Assembly (NCBI GenBank): GCA_963932145.1
Contig: OZ010613.1
Location: 36,917,718-36,981,717, forward strand
Direction of reading: 5' to 3'
Length of the DNA stretch: 64,000 nt
DNA from: Acanthosepion lycidas
Lineage: Eukaryota; Mollusca; Cephalopoda; Sepiida; Sepiidae
Within the stretch, counting starts at the first letter, position 1, and each line of letters starts with the position of its first letter. The notes below the pieces were generated by a model. It had not been told where the DNA came from and ran no database searches. It worked only from the letters and a program-made list of their open reading frames with translations. Of this stretch, positions 23,801-35,494 are shown one piece after another. A program made the translations under genes and the position numbers.

Positions 23801-26767
23801 AAAAAATACATATATATGCTTTTGAGGTTGAAATTAACTTAAGTTTATATATTTATTTATTTAATTCATCTGTAGGGTTAGTTAACAGTAACACCCTACT
23901 GCATTTATATTAACACAAATGTAATGAAATAAACAACAACAAAAGAATAACAAAGTTCAAGGCAAAATATGCATTAACAATGAATAGATTATATTTATAT
24001 ACAATAATGTTATAGACAAGCGTATGGTTGCAAGAAAGAAATACGACAACAGCAGAAATAGATTTCAATAGGAACGTGTGGGTTTGGGACAGCTACCTTG
24101 TGGTATAGTTCATAAGCCAGCTGCCGATCTGGGTTGATCTATCATAGTAGTTCTCACTGGTTGGCGTGGCACTCCTCCTGCTGCTGACTGCCCAGACTGA
24201 CTGTGACAGATCTCTTCCCTGGCCTCCTGTTGACTGCTGTTGTACTTCCCCATGTGACCCCTTTTGTGGCGTTTTTTATGGCTTAACAGGCTCAAAAAAC
24301 GACATGAGTATAATTAGGAGGAAAGCATTTTTATTTGTTGAAAAATAGAAACACTTTAAAATATTATTTTATTTTTCGACTGGAACTCGTGCGTTGGGCC
24401 TATGCGCAAACAACGATAATGGTCATTTTGCGATGGGGCCTTGTCCCGTTCACATCCGGCTCTTGCTCTTGAGTATGTTAGTTTATTTGCCTTCAAATCA
24501 GCTGAGATATATCTTATTTTATTTTATAACAATAACAAGTACAATATTTGTTGAGTAGTATTTTAAATTGTTTTAATGTTTTTGTGTTTGATGATTTGAA
24601 TGTCAATAATATTTTGGATCAAAAGATTGTGTGTTGTTATAATGTATAATGTATATAAGAAAGTATACTTAAGTATTTAAGATGAATTTAAAACAGTTTA
24701 TGTTTGCAAATAATTTGTGTAAATTTCAAGACTTACTCAGAGTTTGAAAGGGTTATCTTTCTTTGATTAGATATTTTATATTGAGTTTGGTTGTGTATTC
24801 AAGTTGTAAGTTTGTTTGAAATAATATATATTGCAAACTGAGTATTATGTTAAAAATAGGTTTTTAACATGAACCCTGAATATTGGAATAATGACATGCA
24901 TGGACTAGTGTCTGTCACTTAAAAGGAATGATTTAAGTGTTGCTTAATTAAGAAAAGTTTGTCACGTGATAGGCTTACAATGACTTGGTGGGACTGTCTT
25001 TTCATTCAATTCAAATGTAGTTGAAAACAAACCATTTTTCACATTTAATAACCAATCAGAATGTGTCATTCCATATTTCTGCTTTGAGCCTATTTGAATG
25101 GGTTTTGAAAAAAGTGTATGATTTTAAATCTTACATATCTAACAAAGGTGTTCTCAGGACTGAAGTTGAACATGTTTATTGTTTAATTCTTAATGTTTGT
25201 GTGTGAGTATAAATCTATAAGGCAGACTGAGTTCTCTTATTTTGAGATGGCAACTAGTCTATGAGAAGGAAAACTCACAGTTCAAAAATCAGCTGAAAGG
25301 GAGATGGACTCTCTCGATGTATCTTGTCCACAACAGACCACTGCTGCTAGGACTGCAATGCAAGTGGTACCCACTATGATCCTAATAGATTATGGGACAC
25401 ACACAGACATGCACACATGTGAGTGTTTTGTGTGTATGCATAACAGCTGTCAGCACAGAAAGTGAGATTGCATTAACTTTTGTACAAATACCCTTGGAAA
25501 GGTATGAATTCTTCTCTTCCCCTCTCAGCCTATGGGTTAAATAGCAAGGCAGACTGGGCTCTCTGGCCATCTTAAGGCAGTCATTATTTTGGCTAATAGG
25601 GGATATCTTGTATATGTTGATCATTGTGTTATTTTTGTCCCAATGATACCATTTCTTGTTTGTTCCTGCTTAACTAGAGGGTATGAATTTAACTATCTGA
25701 GCCAGTGATTGAACTCACAACCACTTGGTGAAAGCAACACTTAATTAACTGATACCTATATCTATTATGCCACACTCCAAGAGACATCAGTTGTTTGTAC
25801 ATACATGTAAGATCAGTTGGTTTCAACATTTACCACCTTGATGATTTTTGGTTGCTTTTTGAGATAAGGAGTTGTCAATATACTTTTTTGTTCCATTCAA
25901 ATTGTTGCCAAAGGTTTGTATCAATGATAACATCTATAACAATCTTTGATAATCATTAGCATAAAGAAAACTGAAGTAGTGCACCAACTTTGTCCTGCTC
26001 TGAAGCAATTCCGTGGTGTAAAACAAAAGACACCAGTCAACAAATTTCCAGAGAGACCACTGAAAATAGAAAACAAAGCCCTGAACTATGTAAAGTCTTT
26101 CACCTACCTTGGTAGCAAAGTCAACTACAGTAGATCTTTAGATGATGGAATCATGCAGAGGATTGCAAAGGTTACCAGTGCTTTCTGCAAACTTCACCAT
26201 CGCTTGTGGGATGAGCAGGGTATTCAACCGGATACAAAAATTCGGGTTTACAGAGCTGTTGTACTTGCCATCCTTTTGTATGGCTCAGTCGTGGACTCCA
26301 TACAGGTACCATATACACCAGCTGGATGTTTTCCATAAAAGCTGTCTGCGTGCCATCTTCAAGACAGGACATCGAATGAAGACCTGTTTAACAGGTGTAA
26401 TATTGGAGAAATCAAGACTTTCCTCATGCAGTCTCAGTTGCGGTGGACTGATCAGGTCTTGAGAATGTCCGATGACAGGATACCCAAGATCCTAATGTAC
26501 AGCTAGTTAGATTAAGGTTACAGGAATGTAGGACACCCATGGCTTTGATACAAAGACAAGCTGAAGAGCAACTTGTCAGCAGTCAATATACCTCATAACA
26601 CCCTTGAGCACTTAGCCTTGGAGTGGCTAGAGTGGAGTCAACATGTTTTAGTGGACTTGGCAGTTTTCAATCTGCTAATCTGAATCGTCTTCAAGAAGCA
26701 AAAGCAAGATCTAAAAGGTCAGCCATTCTAACAGTGACCTCATCAAAAGTCGAAACTGACGGGAGAG

Positions 26768-26852
<85 letters not shown>

Positions 26853-27425
26853 GTGAGATAAATACACCTTAGCGCCATTAATCTTTACAGTCTGAGATGC
26901 ATTAGGGGCATTAATTGGTTTGACCAAGTCACCAATGCCAAAGTTCTCACCCATGCTCAGTTACCCAGCTGCCCTTCTCCAATTGTGCTAGCTCTGCTGG
27001 CTTGGACATGTATGCCATATGCTGCATGGGAGTATTTTGAAGGTCCTTCTGTACAGTGAACTGGGCACCAATAAAAGTGCACAATGGTGACCTCGTCTTC
27101 ACTTCAGGGATGTCTGCAAAAGGGACATGAGGGTGATGGACATTGAGAGGTGGGAAGATGTCACTAATGATTACTCATGCTGGAGCTGCAATTTACCATG
27201 AGAGTTAGAGTGAAGAGAGGAGAAACGAAGGCTTGCCACTAGTGAGAAGCGTGCTCAAGAGAAAGAAAATAACAAGGCAACATTGGAAGAAAGCATCTTC
27301 ATATGCATTCATTGCAATCGAGACTCACTCTCATGTAGGCCTGTACAGCAATAACAGATGTTGTGTGACCATTAGCAGCTGAAGCATAACTCTTTAGGCA
27401 CAGATTCAAAGTCTATCAAGACCAA

Positions 27426-27464
<39 letters not shown>

Positions 27465-27532
27465 TGCACGTTTCATTAAATAATATAGACGAGTGTTGTC
27501 TATTTTATGTATCATTAAATAATATAGACATA

Positions 27533-27563
<31 letters not shown>

Positions 27564-27585
27564 GCGTGTGTGTGTATATGCGTGG

Positions 27586-27621
<36 letters not shown>

Positions 27622-30600
27622 ATGTATATATGTGTGTATATATATATATGTTTCACTAAATAATATAGACAAGTTTTGTCTATTTTTTTTAAGTAAACTT
27701 GTCTATATTATTTAATGAAACATGCATCAATGAAAAATTACTGCATAAATTTACACAATATATATCTAATGAGTGTGTGTTAACTCTTTAGACTCCTAAT
27801 GGAGCACAGCACCACAGTCTCAACATATGAGGTGTTACTGCTATGGTTTCTCTTGTGAGCAAAATGTTTCAGGGTGGCATTGCTAGCCCAACATCTAACC
27901 AGTTTTGTCCTTCTCTTCGACTAACTTGCACCAAAAGTGGAATTTGAACCCAGATATGGGTTAAATAGCAGAGCAGAATCTCAGGCCTTGGTCAGCAACC
28001 AGTCCAGGAGAAGGACAACTCTGAATTCAAAACTGATTGCTCATGGGGTTAAAAACTCCACTCCATAAAAACCTACTTGCCACAGAAACCCTATCAGCAA
28101 CATTTAGTGTGGTGAGGTTGAATGGCATATTTGCCAAAGACACTGAGAAGGAGAAAGAAGAAGGCTGCCAAATAGAAGAGCTGATATTGAATATTACAAG
28201 TCAGTTTCTATCCCACTGATCTGTGAGAGCTAGATCAGAAGATAGATCAGCTGCCAGACTGTTTCAAGAATTCCTGACTTGTTTTATAAATTAAAATTTC
28301 CACCAGTATGAAAATTCCAGATGGCATTTGTAGCAATGGATACAATGGTACAAGAAGCAGACCATTTTTCATTTAAGATCTCCTCAGTGATAATGAAACA
28401 TTTTGCACTTTATTTGGGAGGTTTTGAACATTACTAGCCAGTTTTTTTTTTCTTTTACAATGCGGTTCACCTTGTACAAGGCTCAAGAGCCACTCAAAGT
28501 AGAGGTTTACAGACAACTAAGAGACACCACCTCAAGCAAGGTGATAATGTGTTGTAGAGTAGTTTTCACAGTGGAGGCTTGTATTTCACTAAGTCAGTCC
28601 TAAAAGGGTCCGACATACAAAACGTTAGGAACTTGAAATAATAGTTAATGATGCAGCAATCTAGTTGTGGTGGTTGATACTTCAATGTCCGACATCGACT
28701 GACTCACTCAACTCCACTGAGCCCCACTGGCGACCGCTACTACTACTACTACTACTTATTATGTGTGGGAGAGTCTATTACAATAGAATAGGTAATGTTC
28801 TAGTATAACATAATGCCACAAAGATACAAGTGGCCACTGAGAGGAGAAAGAAAAGGAAAAGACTTTAGTAGGAACTGGAAACCCAATCCTAAACAGGAAA
28901 CAAAGGATAAACCTCTATTCCTGTACAAAAAACCAGGGAAGAGTGTAAAGTGGACAATAGACAGGTTCCTCCCCTAATGAGCTGTGAGAGCTGGGTCAGA
29001 GGACAAATCTGCTGCCAGACTGTTCCAAGAATAAAAAATTCCTCATTTGTTTTATAAGATAAAATTTTCACCAGCATGGTGATTCCAGATGGCACTTGTA
29101 TTTTGTATACAAGAGTAGATTTCTAAATACAATGTGCTTCTTAAGAAGGAAAAAAAAAATAATTAAAAATGAAAAAAGGTAGACATTAATAATAATTTGA
29201 ATAATTCATTTGAATAAGTTGTTATTAAATAATTATATTTTCTGTTTGTTAGGTGCTTCAAGCAGCCAAGCAGGGATTTCAGGCTACTGGAGTTGAAATA
29301 AATTATTGGCTTGTTCTATTTTCTCGCTATAAAGCATATCAATTGAGATTACAACAACAGGCTCGTTTCATCAAGCAAGATCTTTGGAAAGTAAGTATTA
29401 TGACTGGGCCATTGTCTATACAGAACGATGATAAGAAATTATGATCATTTATCATATTTTCTTTCAAATAATTTTAATTTTCCCAAGTACATTCTATCTC
29501 TTCCAAGATCATCTTCAGGGGTTGACTGTGAATATGTGTGTGTGAACTACACAAAACTCAAAATATTTACCCGTTATGCAAGGGAGGTAACTTATGTTTT
29601 TTATTTTGTTTTTTTTAGTATATTTTTGTGTATGATCACTGTAAGATTCAAAATATTTACCCTTTATGCAAGGGAAGTAATTTGGTAATTTGGGGGAGGT
29701 AAGTATATTTTATATCTTTTAAAGATTTTTTTTAACTTGTAGTTTTTAACAATTTTAATTTAGAATTTTTAGACTTTGCTGTTATGAACATTTAAGAATT
29801 TTATTGCTATACTTGTAGTTGACTTTTATTTTTAGCCACAATTCTCATATAAAAAGCTTCTAGAATTTTTATTTTTTGCTTATTATTATTATATTGAATT
29901 TTGTGGTGCAAAACATATCCACAGACACTCAACCCCTGAAGAGATTGAAAGTACTTGGGAAAATAAAAATTATTTGAATTTTTCTTGATCAATTTTCTAC
30001 AGCTACCAAGAAATTAATCCAGGGACATTCAAGTCCATGGATTAAAACTAAAATAAATAAACACATGTCTAAATTATTATTTTCAAAACCAGTAGAATTT
30101 TTATGAATCCAGCTAGTGTATATGAATATCATGTTAAAAAATTTTTTTCAATGATACTTCATCTTTTTCATTTCAGACAGATTTCGCAAAATATGACAAC
30201 ATTGTGGTATTTGGCGTTGAGCAAATGGTAAGCGATTCATTATCAACAAATATGTATGGTTTTATATCTATCAATAACTATTTGGAAGTAATGTTGCATT
30301 TTGGTATTTCTTGTTAGTTTGTGTTGGCATTCTACCTAAATTTGAAACTTAAAATCTTAAAATGCATTAGAGTCATTTGTTGCTAAATTTCTTGGAAAGG
30401 TTTTTAGTGAGAGATGCAGAGAATTTGTCAAATATTTTTTAGTAACCATGTGAGGATATATATACAACCAGAAAATAAAGAATTGTTGATTAAAAATATT
30501 GTGAATCATGTTTGTAATTTTGTTTGTAATTTAAGCCTGTTGGATTAAAAATGGTAAACAAAAGAAGTTTCAACTTTCTATAGCAGCCAGGAAACATTTA

Positions 30601-32159
30601 ACCTTTTTCATTCAACTAGTAGAACATATTTTAAGACATTTTTTTATAAATTAATTTTGATTACTTTGTTGATAATATACACAGAGAAGACTAAAATACA
30701 ATGTGTGTTTATCCATGTTAAAATATAATTAATGCTTGTCTGGTATTTAAAAAAAAATGATAAAATTTTGTGTTTCCCAAAAAATTAAATAAAACCAAAA
30801 AATAAAATAAAGAATAATAAAAAAAAAAAAAAATTCGTTTTCCCATGATGCAAGTTATAAAGAAAATGGAAAAGGTTTTTGGGCAAATGCATGATTTTAT
30901 AATCTGTGGGTTATCCCACTTGACTGTGCCAAAATGCCTGCTAGTGGGGTGCTCTTTAAGCCTATAAATAGGTATTGATATTCTCAGTCAGCCTCTTCTT
31001 GGTCTTTTAAACTCTGGCTTTCAGATGTAGTTGCATGTAGATAGGAACACTGCTGATGAGGCACATTTGCTTCTTTGGTCCTCCTTTGACTTTAGTACTC
31101 TCTATCACACACACATACTTATTATAACTTGTTTTAATGTTTTTTTCCTTTTGTTACAATTTTCAACCCTTCTAATTCCTTTTCTTAATACATGCACTAT
31201 CATTTATTTATTTTTTTTTTTTTGTGTGTGCTTCATTTTTACCTGGACTCACATTGAATTTGCCAGTATTGTTTGCAAGGTAAATGTTTCAGAAGCCTGT
31301 AAATATTTACTATCAAAAGTGTTGATTGCCACATACTATCGCCATATATGGTCTGGTGTCCCCACTGTTCATCTCAAGATTCTCGATAAAATCCAAAGAC
31401 AGATATGCAATGGATTCGGTCCTGACTTGGGGTCTTGACTCCAGTCACTTTCTCACCAACGTAATGTGGCTTATCTCTGTCTTTTCTATAAATATTTTCA
31501 TGGCATCTGCTCTGAAGAGCTATTTTCACTATTGCCCCAACTGCATAAATTTAAGCGCGCTACTAGGTTGGCATTTTGGTCTCACCCTTTTACTGTCAAA
31601 ACAGGTAAATGTAACTGCCTCTTTTACTGCAATAGCTTCTCTTGCACTTCCCGATAGTAGAATTCCTTCTTCTTACTTGCTTCCCTGATAACTATAATCT
31701 TCCAAAATTTAAATGTAATGTCAATCGACATCTTCTGTTGCTTTAATCTCTGTTCTTCTTTTCATTCTTTCCTCAACCCACCCACTTCTATACCCAGTCT
31801 TTTCCCTTACTTACACTCTCTGTAGTCCCTTGTGTACTAGTGGCACTCCTGCCTTGCTTGGGGTGGATTGTTTAAAGAAAAAAAAAAAAAAAAAAAATAT
31901 ATATGAGAGAGAGGGAGAGAGTTTGTAATACTAAAGAATATTCTGTTCTTGAATTTTTCAGATGCAACCCTTAAAAGAAAAGCTGAGCCATGAAATGAAT
32001 CCAAATATGTGGGTGGTAGCTTGCCGATTTCCTTTTCCCAGCTGGGAGCCTGCTCTTACCATTGGCACTGGGATAGACACTGTGTGGGTGTACAAGTCAC
32101 TTCCAAGAACCATGAACAATGCCAACATACAAAAAACAGACAAGTCTTTTCAGGATTGA
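20623..32159 (+). CDS. ATPSCKMT: ATP synthase c-subunit lysine N-methyltransferase (FAM173 family), complete, 4 coding exons
   Basis: The spliced product is 215 residues (87+46+17+65), close to the vertebrate protein of about 230. Joined exons are 20623-20883, 29253-29390, 30177-30227 and 31962-32159; every intron is phase 0 with GT/AG ends. Residues about 19-42 form a hydrophobic segment, as expected for the N-terminal membrane anchor that places this family at the inner mitochondrial membrane. SAM-binding motif I (DIGSGDGRI, residues 79-87) ends exon 1. The acidic ribose-binding residue is E102 in GVEINYW. The family signature [10 protein letters not shown] (171-180) and GIDTVWVY follow in exon 4. 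The known family role is trimethylation of the lysine in ATP synthase c-subunit, supporting ATP synthase assembly. The start is the first ATG in frame with the conserved N-terminus; the upstream in-frame codons have no ATG. No frameshift or stop was seen. Family recognition is from memory of the human protein. Confidence 0.95.
20990..21030 (+). repeat. tRNA-like 3' half
   Basis: AGAGGTTCGAATCCTCCGG has the TψC-arm/box B form GGTTCGAATCC with a GAGG/CCTC stem. No matching 5' half; probably a SINE or tRNA fragment in intron 1. Confidence 0.35.
21741..21841. mobile_element. Palindromic mariner-type MITE, copy 2
   Basis: TTAGGTTGGTGCAAAAATAA to CACCAACCTTA, same long interior form as copy 1. In ATPSCKMT intron 1. 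Confidence 0.9.
22101..22224 (+). mobile_element. tRNA-derived SINE family Y with target duplication
   Basis: Box A-like GGTGTAATGGTTAGC and box B GAGTTCGATCCTC, then body CCCATACTTTGGGCC, TTGTGCCACATCTGAGC. Flanked by ATTACAAAAATAGG (22087-22100) and ATTACAAAATAGG (22225-22237). Reverse copies lie at 46558-46660 and 48238-48360. Confidence 0.85.
22238..25690. other. Intron 1 stretch, little recognisable
   Basis: 22240-22680 is GC-richer than its surroundings. 24360-24470 holds several CpGs (ACTCGTGCGTTGGGCC, GTCCCGTTCACATCCGG) and resembles a cut transposon end or relict promoter. 25440-25600 is a SINE X body. No exon of ATPSCKMT is needed here because exons 1 and 2 join in phase. Confidence 0.4.
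25690..25795 (-). mobile_element. tRNA-derived SINE head, reverse
   Basis: - strand: GGAGTGTGGCATAATAGATA (box A-like) and GTTGTGAGTTCAATCACTGG (box B-like). Confidence 0.5.
25946..26740 (+). pseudogene. LINE (RTE-like) polymerase C-terminus relic
   Basis: Starts [13 protein letters not shown], then [57 protein letters not shown]. After a frameshift: [31 protein letters not shown]. It ends [20 protein letters not shown]. This is the thumb and tail of a LINE common in invertebrates. Confidence 0.8.
26775..26850. repeat. (TA)n followed by (GA)n
   Basis: About 47 nt TA then about 29 nt GA. Confidence 0.95.
26853..27340 (+). pseudogene. LINE C-terminal relic with decayed zinc knuckle
   Basis: [16 protein letters not shown] reading, [37 protein letters not shown], then [14 protein letters not shown] where relatives have CxxCxRxCxSRIGL. 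A second LINE tail directly after the first, same strand. Confidence 0.7.
27428..27770. repeat. TA/TG microsatellites with a repeated 25-bp phrase
   Basis: Three + copies and one - copy of TTTCATTAAATAATATAGAC lie among TA and TG runs. Confidence 0.8.
28170..29110 (+). repeat. Pair of direct repeats in intron 1
   Basis: 28210-28340 and 28975-29105 share CTGTGAGAGCT, CTGCCAGACTGTT, AAAATTTCCACCAG, ATTCCAGATGGCA. A (TAC)n run is at 28737-28756. Confidence 0.7.
29253..29390 (+). CDS. ATPSCKMT: ATPSCKMT coding exon 2
   Basis: Encodes 46 residues (88-133), from VLQAAKQGF to FIKQDLWK. The acceptor is TTTGTTAG and the donor is AAA|GTAAGT, both phase 0. It carries the post-motif acidic residue (GVEINYWLV) and the family's SRYKAYQL helix. 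Confidence 0.95.
29460..29990. repeat. Inverted repeat in ATPSCKMT intron 2
   Basis: About 75-bp arms: 29461-29535 (TTTTCCCAAGTAC, CTTCAGGGGTTGA) and 29915-29990 in reverse (CAACCCCTGAAGAGATTG). Inside, CTCAAAATATTTACCCGTTA recurs as TTCAAAATATTTACCCTTTA. Confidence 0.7.
30177..30227 (+). CDS. ATPSCKMT: ATPSCKMT coding exon 3 (51 nt micro-exon)
   Basis: Seventeen codons, [17 protein letters not shown], between acceptor TTTCATTTCAG and donor GTAAGC, phase 0. It corresponds to the conserved 'NVVIFGV.QM' strand of the methyltransferase fold. It is too short to stand out as an ORF and is placed by homology and frame. Confidence 0.93.
31300..31880 (+). pseudogene. LINE family L-a 3' coding relic and tail
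   Basis: [36 protein letters not shown], then [13 protein letters not shown] and [11 protein letters not shown] in other frames. It ends GTGGCACTCCTGCC, TTGCTTGGGGTGGA and poly(A). In ATPSCKMT intron 3. Confidence 0.75.
31962..32159 (+). CDS. ATPSCKMT: ATPSCKMT terminal coding exon 4
   Basis: Sixty-five codons then TGA. The acceptor is TTTTTCAG directly before ATGCAACCC; that ATG is an internal methionine, not a start. It contains [10 protein letters not shown] and IDTVWVYKS. The C-terminus is somewhat shorter than in vertebrates. Confidence 0.95.
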   Translation: MQPLKEKLSHEMNPNMWVVACRFPFPSWEPALTIGTGIDTVWVYKSLPRTMNNANIQKTDKSFQD

Positions 32160-32182
32160 CGTATAAATTAATTTATAGTTTA

Positions 32183-32196
32183 AATAAAAAAATAAA
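32183..32196 (+). terminator. ATPSCKMT poly(A) signals
   Basis: Two AATAAA hexamers, at 32183-32188 and 32191-32196, start 24 and 32 nt after the stop codon, in an A/T-rich 3' UTR. This gives a very short 3' UTR if the first is used. Confidence 0.6.
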
Positions 32197-32509
32197 AAAA
32201 TATCAAACAAAAAAATTGAAATTTTTTTTTTGTTTTTTTTACACTAAAATTCACCCCAAACAAGGCCTATGAGCCACCCAAGGCAAAAGATTATGAGGAT
32301 AAGGAGGATAGATAACATTTGATCCTTGGCTTGAAGAGTTTATGGTTGAAGTGTTCAGGGGAATGCATTTTGAATACAAAGTGATCCATGTATTGATTGA
32401 TTTGTTTTATGGATTGTAAGATAATAATTCTTTTTTTTTTCTTGTGAGAGAATATTGAATTAATAATTTTTGGGAAATAACAATGACTGTTGCAGATACA
32501 GTCTTACCA

Positions 32510-32690
32510 TTTAACCCATAGATGGGGAGAGAAGAGATGGGTTCATAACTTTTCCAAGGGTATTTGCACCTAAGTAAATGTAACAAAATTGACTAAAATC
32601 TGAACTTGGAATATAACAAACTTGACTGGAATTTGAACACTTCAAGCTGTTAACCGTTACACTACCTGCACATCTGTCACATAACTGAGA
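32510..32690 (-). mobile_element. SINE family X, reverse
   Basis: + strand reading: TTTAACCCATAGATGGGGAG, TTTCCAAGGGTATTTGCACC, AAGCTGTTAACCGTTACAC. It is followed by four imperfect ATGATATAAAGAAAAACATG repeats to 32830. Confidence 0.65.
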
Positions 32691-33039
32691 ACAAATTATG
32701 ATATAAAGAAAAACATGATTATGATATAAAGAAAAACATGATTATGATATAAAGAAAATATGATATATAAAAAATAAAAAAATATGATATAAAGAATGTA
32801 TGATATATAAAATATGATATAAAGAAAAAAATATTGCATGTTTTGACTGAATATTTAAAAAGAGAATGTGTGCACATTTCCAGTTTCAACATAGAGTAAG
32901 TTAATAAAGCTATCCTTACCTTCAGGAAGGGTTTTGATACAACCTCAAAAAGTGTGTCTATGCACTGACAAGAAGTGGCATGATTATATTGAGTCGATTG
33001 ATAGGTCTGCCATTGGAAATTTGGTTCACTCTGTCATGC

Positions 33040-33330
33040 TAGAGTCTTTCTTGCATGTTTAGAAATCTATCTGTCTATATATTGAATATTGCTGCCACAT
33101 CTGGTCTGGTGTTCCTGTTATACATCTGTGACATAATCGAAAGATCTGTAATATAATCTATCAGTCCTGACCTGGCATCTTGACTTCAGTCACTTTGCCA
33201 CCACTGTGTTGCAGCTTCCCTGTGTCTTTTCTATATTTTCATGGCAACTGTTCTAATTAGCTTTCATCCCTGGTATCTTGACTGCATAAATTTAAGCTTA
33301 CTACTGGATTAGCAATTAGGTCTCACCTGT
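33040..33330 (+). pseudogene. LINE family L-a relic
   Basis: CATCTGGTCTGGTGTTCC, TCCTGACCTGGCATCTTGAC, TCTATATTTTCATGGCAAC: a decayed version of 31340-31560. 33340-33555 has no further feature. Confidence 0.6.
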
Positions 33331-33559
33331 AGAATCAAATATGATACCTTGCAAGAAAGTTCCAAACTAACGTCCAGTTGGCAAACAAAAGCGGGCTGTA
33401 TAGACCTCCGTACTCGAGCATGCAAAGCAGTCCAATGATGGATATTTATTGATCACAGTATTCACACCAAAATCAACAGCCAATCAGAACTTAGAGAATA
33501 GGTTGGCCCAAGTAGCATAATGGAACATCCCAGCCTGTTATATAAACAACTCACCAACT

Positions 33560-35110
33560 GGCCCAGATAGTCGCTCAACTTGACAGATCATTTGAACTCT
33601 CTGCTGTCGGGCAGGAGGAACCTGAAGGAGGCTACACTGAAGAGCGGATTCTCTTTCAGGGAGGTAAACTGACCTTGAACACGTTTATACGGGGTCAATG
33701 GGCATATTTTTGGCTGAGCCCACGGGCTTGGAGATCCCACGTTAAAAAGGCCTTGTGCCATATGACGCCCTCGTAAGGGGGGGGGGGGTGACTGAATATC
33801 GTCAGCTGCTCAACACTTGAATGACAGATCGGTTGAACTCTCTGCCTTCGGGCAGGGAGGAACCCAAAGGAGGCTACGCCGAGGGGCGGATTCTTTTTCA
33901 GGGAGGTAAACCGACCCTGAACCCGTTTATACGGGTTCAATGGGCATATTTTTGGCCAAGCCCATGGGCTCAGAGAGCCCACATTAAAAAGGCCTTGTGT
34001 CACATGATGCCCAGGTGGAGTGGGTTGACTGAATATCATCAGTCATTCACCTCCTGACTGGCTGTTAGGTTGAACTCCCTGCCTTCGGGCGGGGAGGGAC
34101 CTGAAGGAGGCTACGCCGAAGGGAGGATTCTCTTTCGCGGAGGTAAACCGACCCTGAACCCGTTTATACGTGTTCAATGGGCATATTTTTGGCAGAGCCC
34201 ATGGGCTCGGAGATCCCACGTTAAAAAGGCCTTGTGCCACATGACGCCCACATGGGGAGGTTGACTGAAGAACGACAGATCGATTGAACTCACTGCCTTT
34301 TGGCAGGGAGGAACCCGAAGGAGGCTATGCCGAGGGGCGCATTCTCTTTCGTGGAGGTAAACTGACCCTGAACTTGATTATACGGGTTCAATGGGCATAT
34401 TTTTGGTCAAGCCCACAGGCTCAGAGAGCCTACATTAAAAAGGCCTTGTGCCATATGACGCCCACATCTTGACTGACTGTTTCGGTTGAACTCTCTGCCC
34501 TTGTGTGGGAGGAATCCGAAGGAGGCTACGCTGAGGAGCGGATTCTCTTTTGGGGAGGTAAACCGACCCTGAACCCATTTATACGGGTTCAATGGGCACA
34601 TTTTCAGCCGAGCACACATTAAAAAGGCCTTATGTCACATGATGCCCTCATGGGTGACTGAATATCGCCAGTCGCTCAACTCTTGAACAACAGATCGGTT
34701 GAACTGTCTGCCTTCGGGCAGGAAGGAACCCGACCCTGAACCTGTTTATACGGGTTCAATGGGCATATTCTTGGCTGAATCCACGGGCTCGGAGATCCCA
34801 TATTAAAAAGGCCTTGTGCCACATGACGCCCTGGTGGAGTGGGTTGACTGCAGTCGTTCACCTCCTGACCGGCTGTTTTGGTTGAACTCTATGCCTTCGG
34901 GCGGGGAGCAACCCGAAGGAGGCTACGCTGAGGGGCGGATTCTCTTTTGCGGAAATAAACCGACCCTGAACCCGTTTATACGGGTTCAATGGGCATATTT
35001 TTGACCGAGCCCATGGGCTTGGAAAACCCTCATTAAATAACTGACCTTGTGCCACATGATGCCCCAGTGGGGGCGGGTGACTGAATATCGTCAGTGGCTT
35101 AATTCTTTTG
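33560..35110 (+). repeat. Tandem array of monomer T, 7 units, alternating subtypes
   Basis: The anchor TTGAAC starts at 33592, 33833, 34070, 34284, 34486, 34699 and 34882; spacing 241, 237, 214, 202, 213, 183. Each unit has a CTGCCTTCGGGCAG hairpin, AACCCGTTTATACGGGTT, GAGCCCATGGGCTC and GGCCTTGTGCCACAT. The part before the anchor is type A (CTCAACTCTTGAACGACAG-like) or B (TTCACCTCCTGACTGGCTG-like), in order A A B A B A B. Unit 6 has an internal deletion of about 60 bp. Open frames across the units read in both strands and are not genes. Confidence 0.9.
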
Positions 35111-35283
35111 AGGGTCTAACAGGTCCAACTAACATCAGTTATCTTTATTTTGATATTTTAGTTTGTTTTGTGTTCATCCCCTCCCTGGTCATTTTATATC
35201 ATCTGCAGATTTTTATATATAGAATTTTATGCTCATTAATTTTTTATGTCATGGGGTGTTTTTTGTATGTTCCCTGAGAGTAT

Positions 35284-35306
35284 GCTATATATATATATAT
35301 ATATAG
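35284..35306. repeat. (TA)n microsatellite
   Basis: Short pure TA run. Confidence 0.9.
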
Positions 35307-35494
35307 TTATGGTATATGGAGGATTGATTGATGATGGATGAGTTTTTGTGGTGAATGTGCAAATTGTAACAAGTGAATAGGTCATGAATCGGATTAACTA
35401 GGTATAAGATAGTAAGTGACGACCAGCCTCAGCCCTTTCCCCCCAATTTTTGACCTTTTGCCAAAATTGTATTTTATACAATAAATCTTGACAG

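Noticed and set aside
24360..24475. CpG-containing patch as a second promoter
   Set aside because: Short, isolated, with no exon downstream that I can recognise.
33695..35055. Many 60-114-codon frames on both strands
   Set aside because: They are repeats of the same monomer read in several frames. Conservation is in stems, not in codons.
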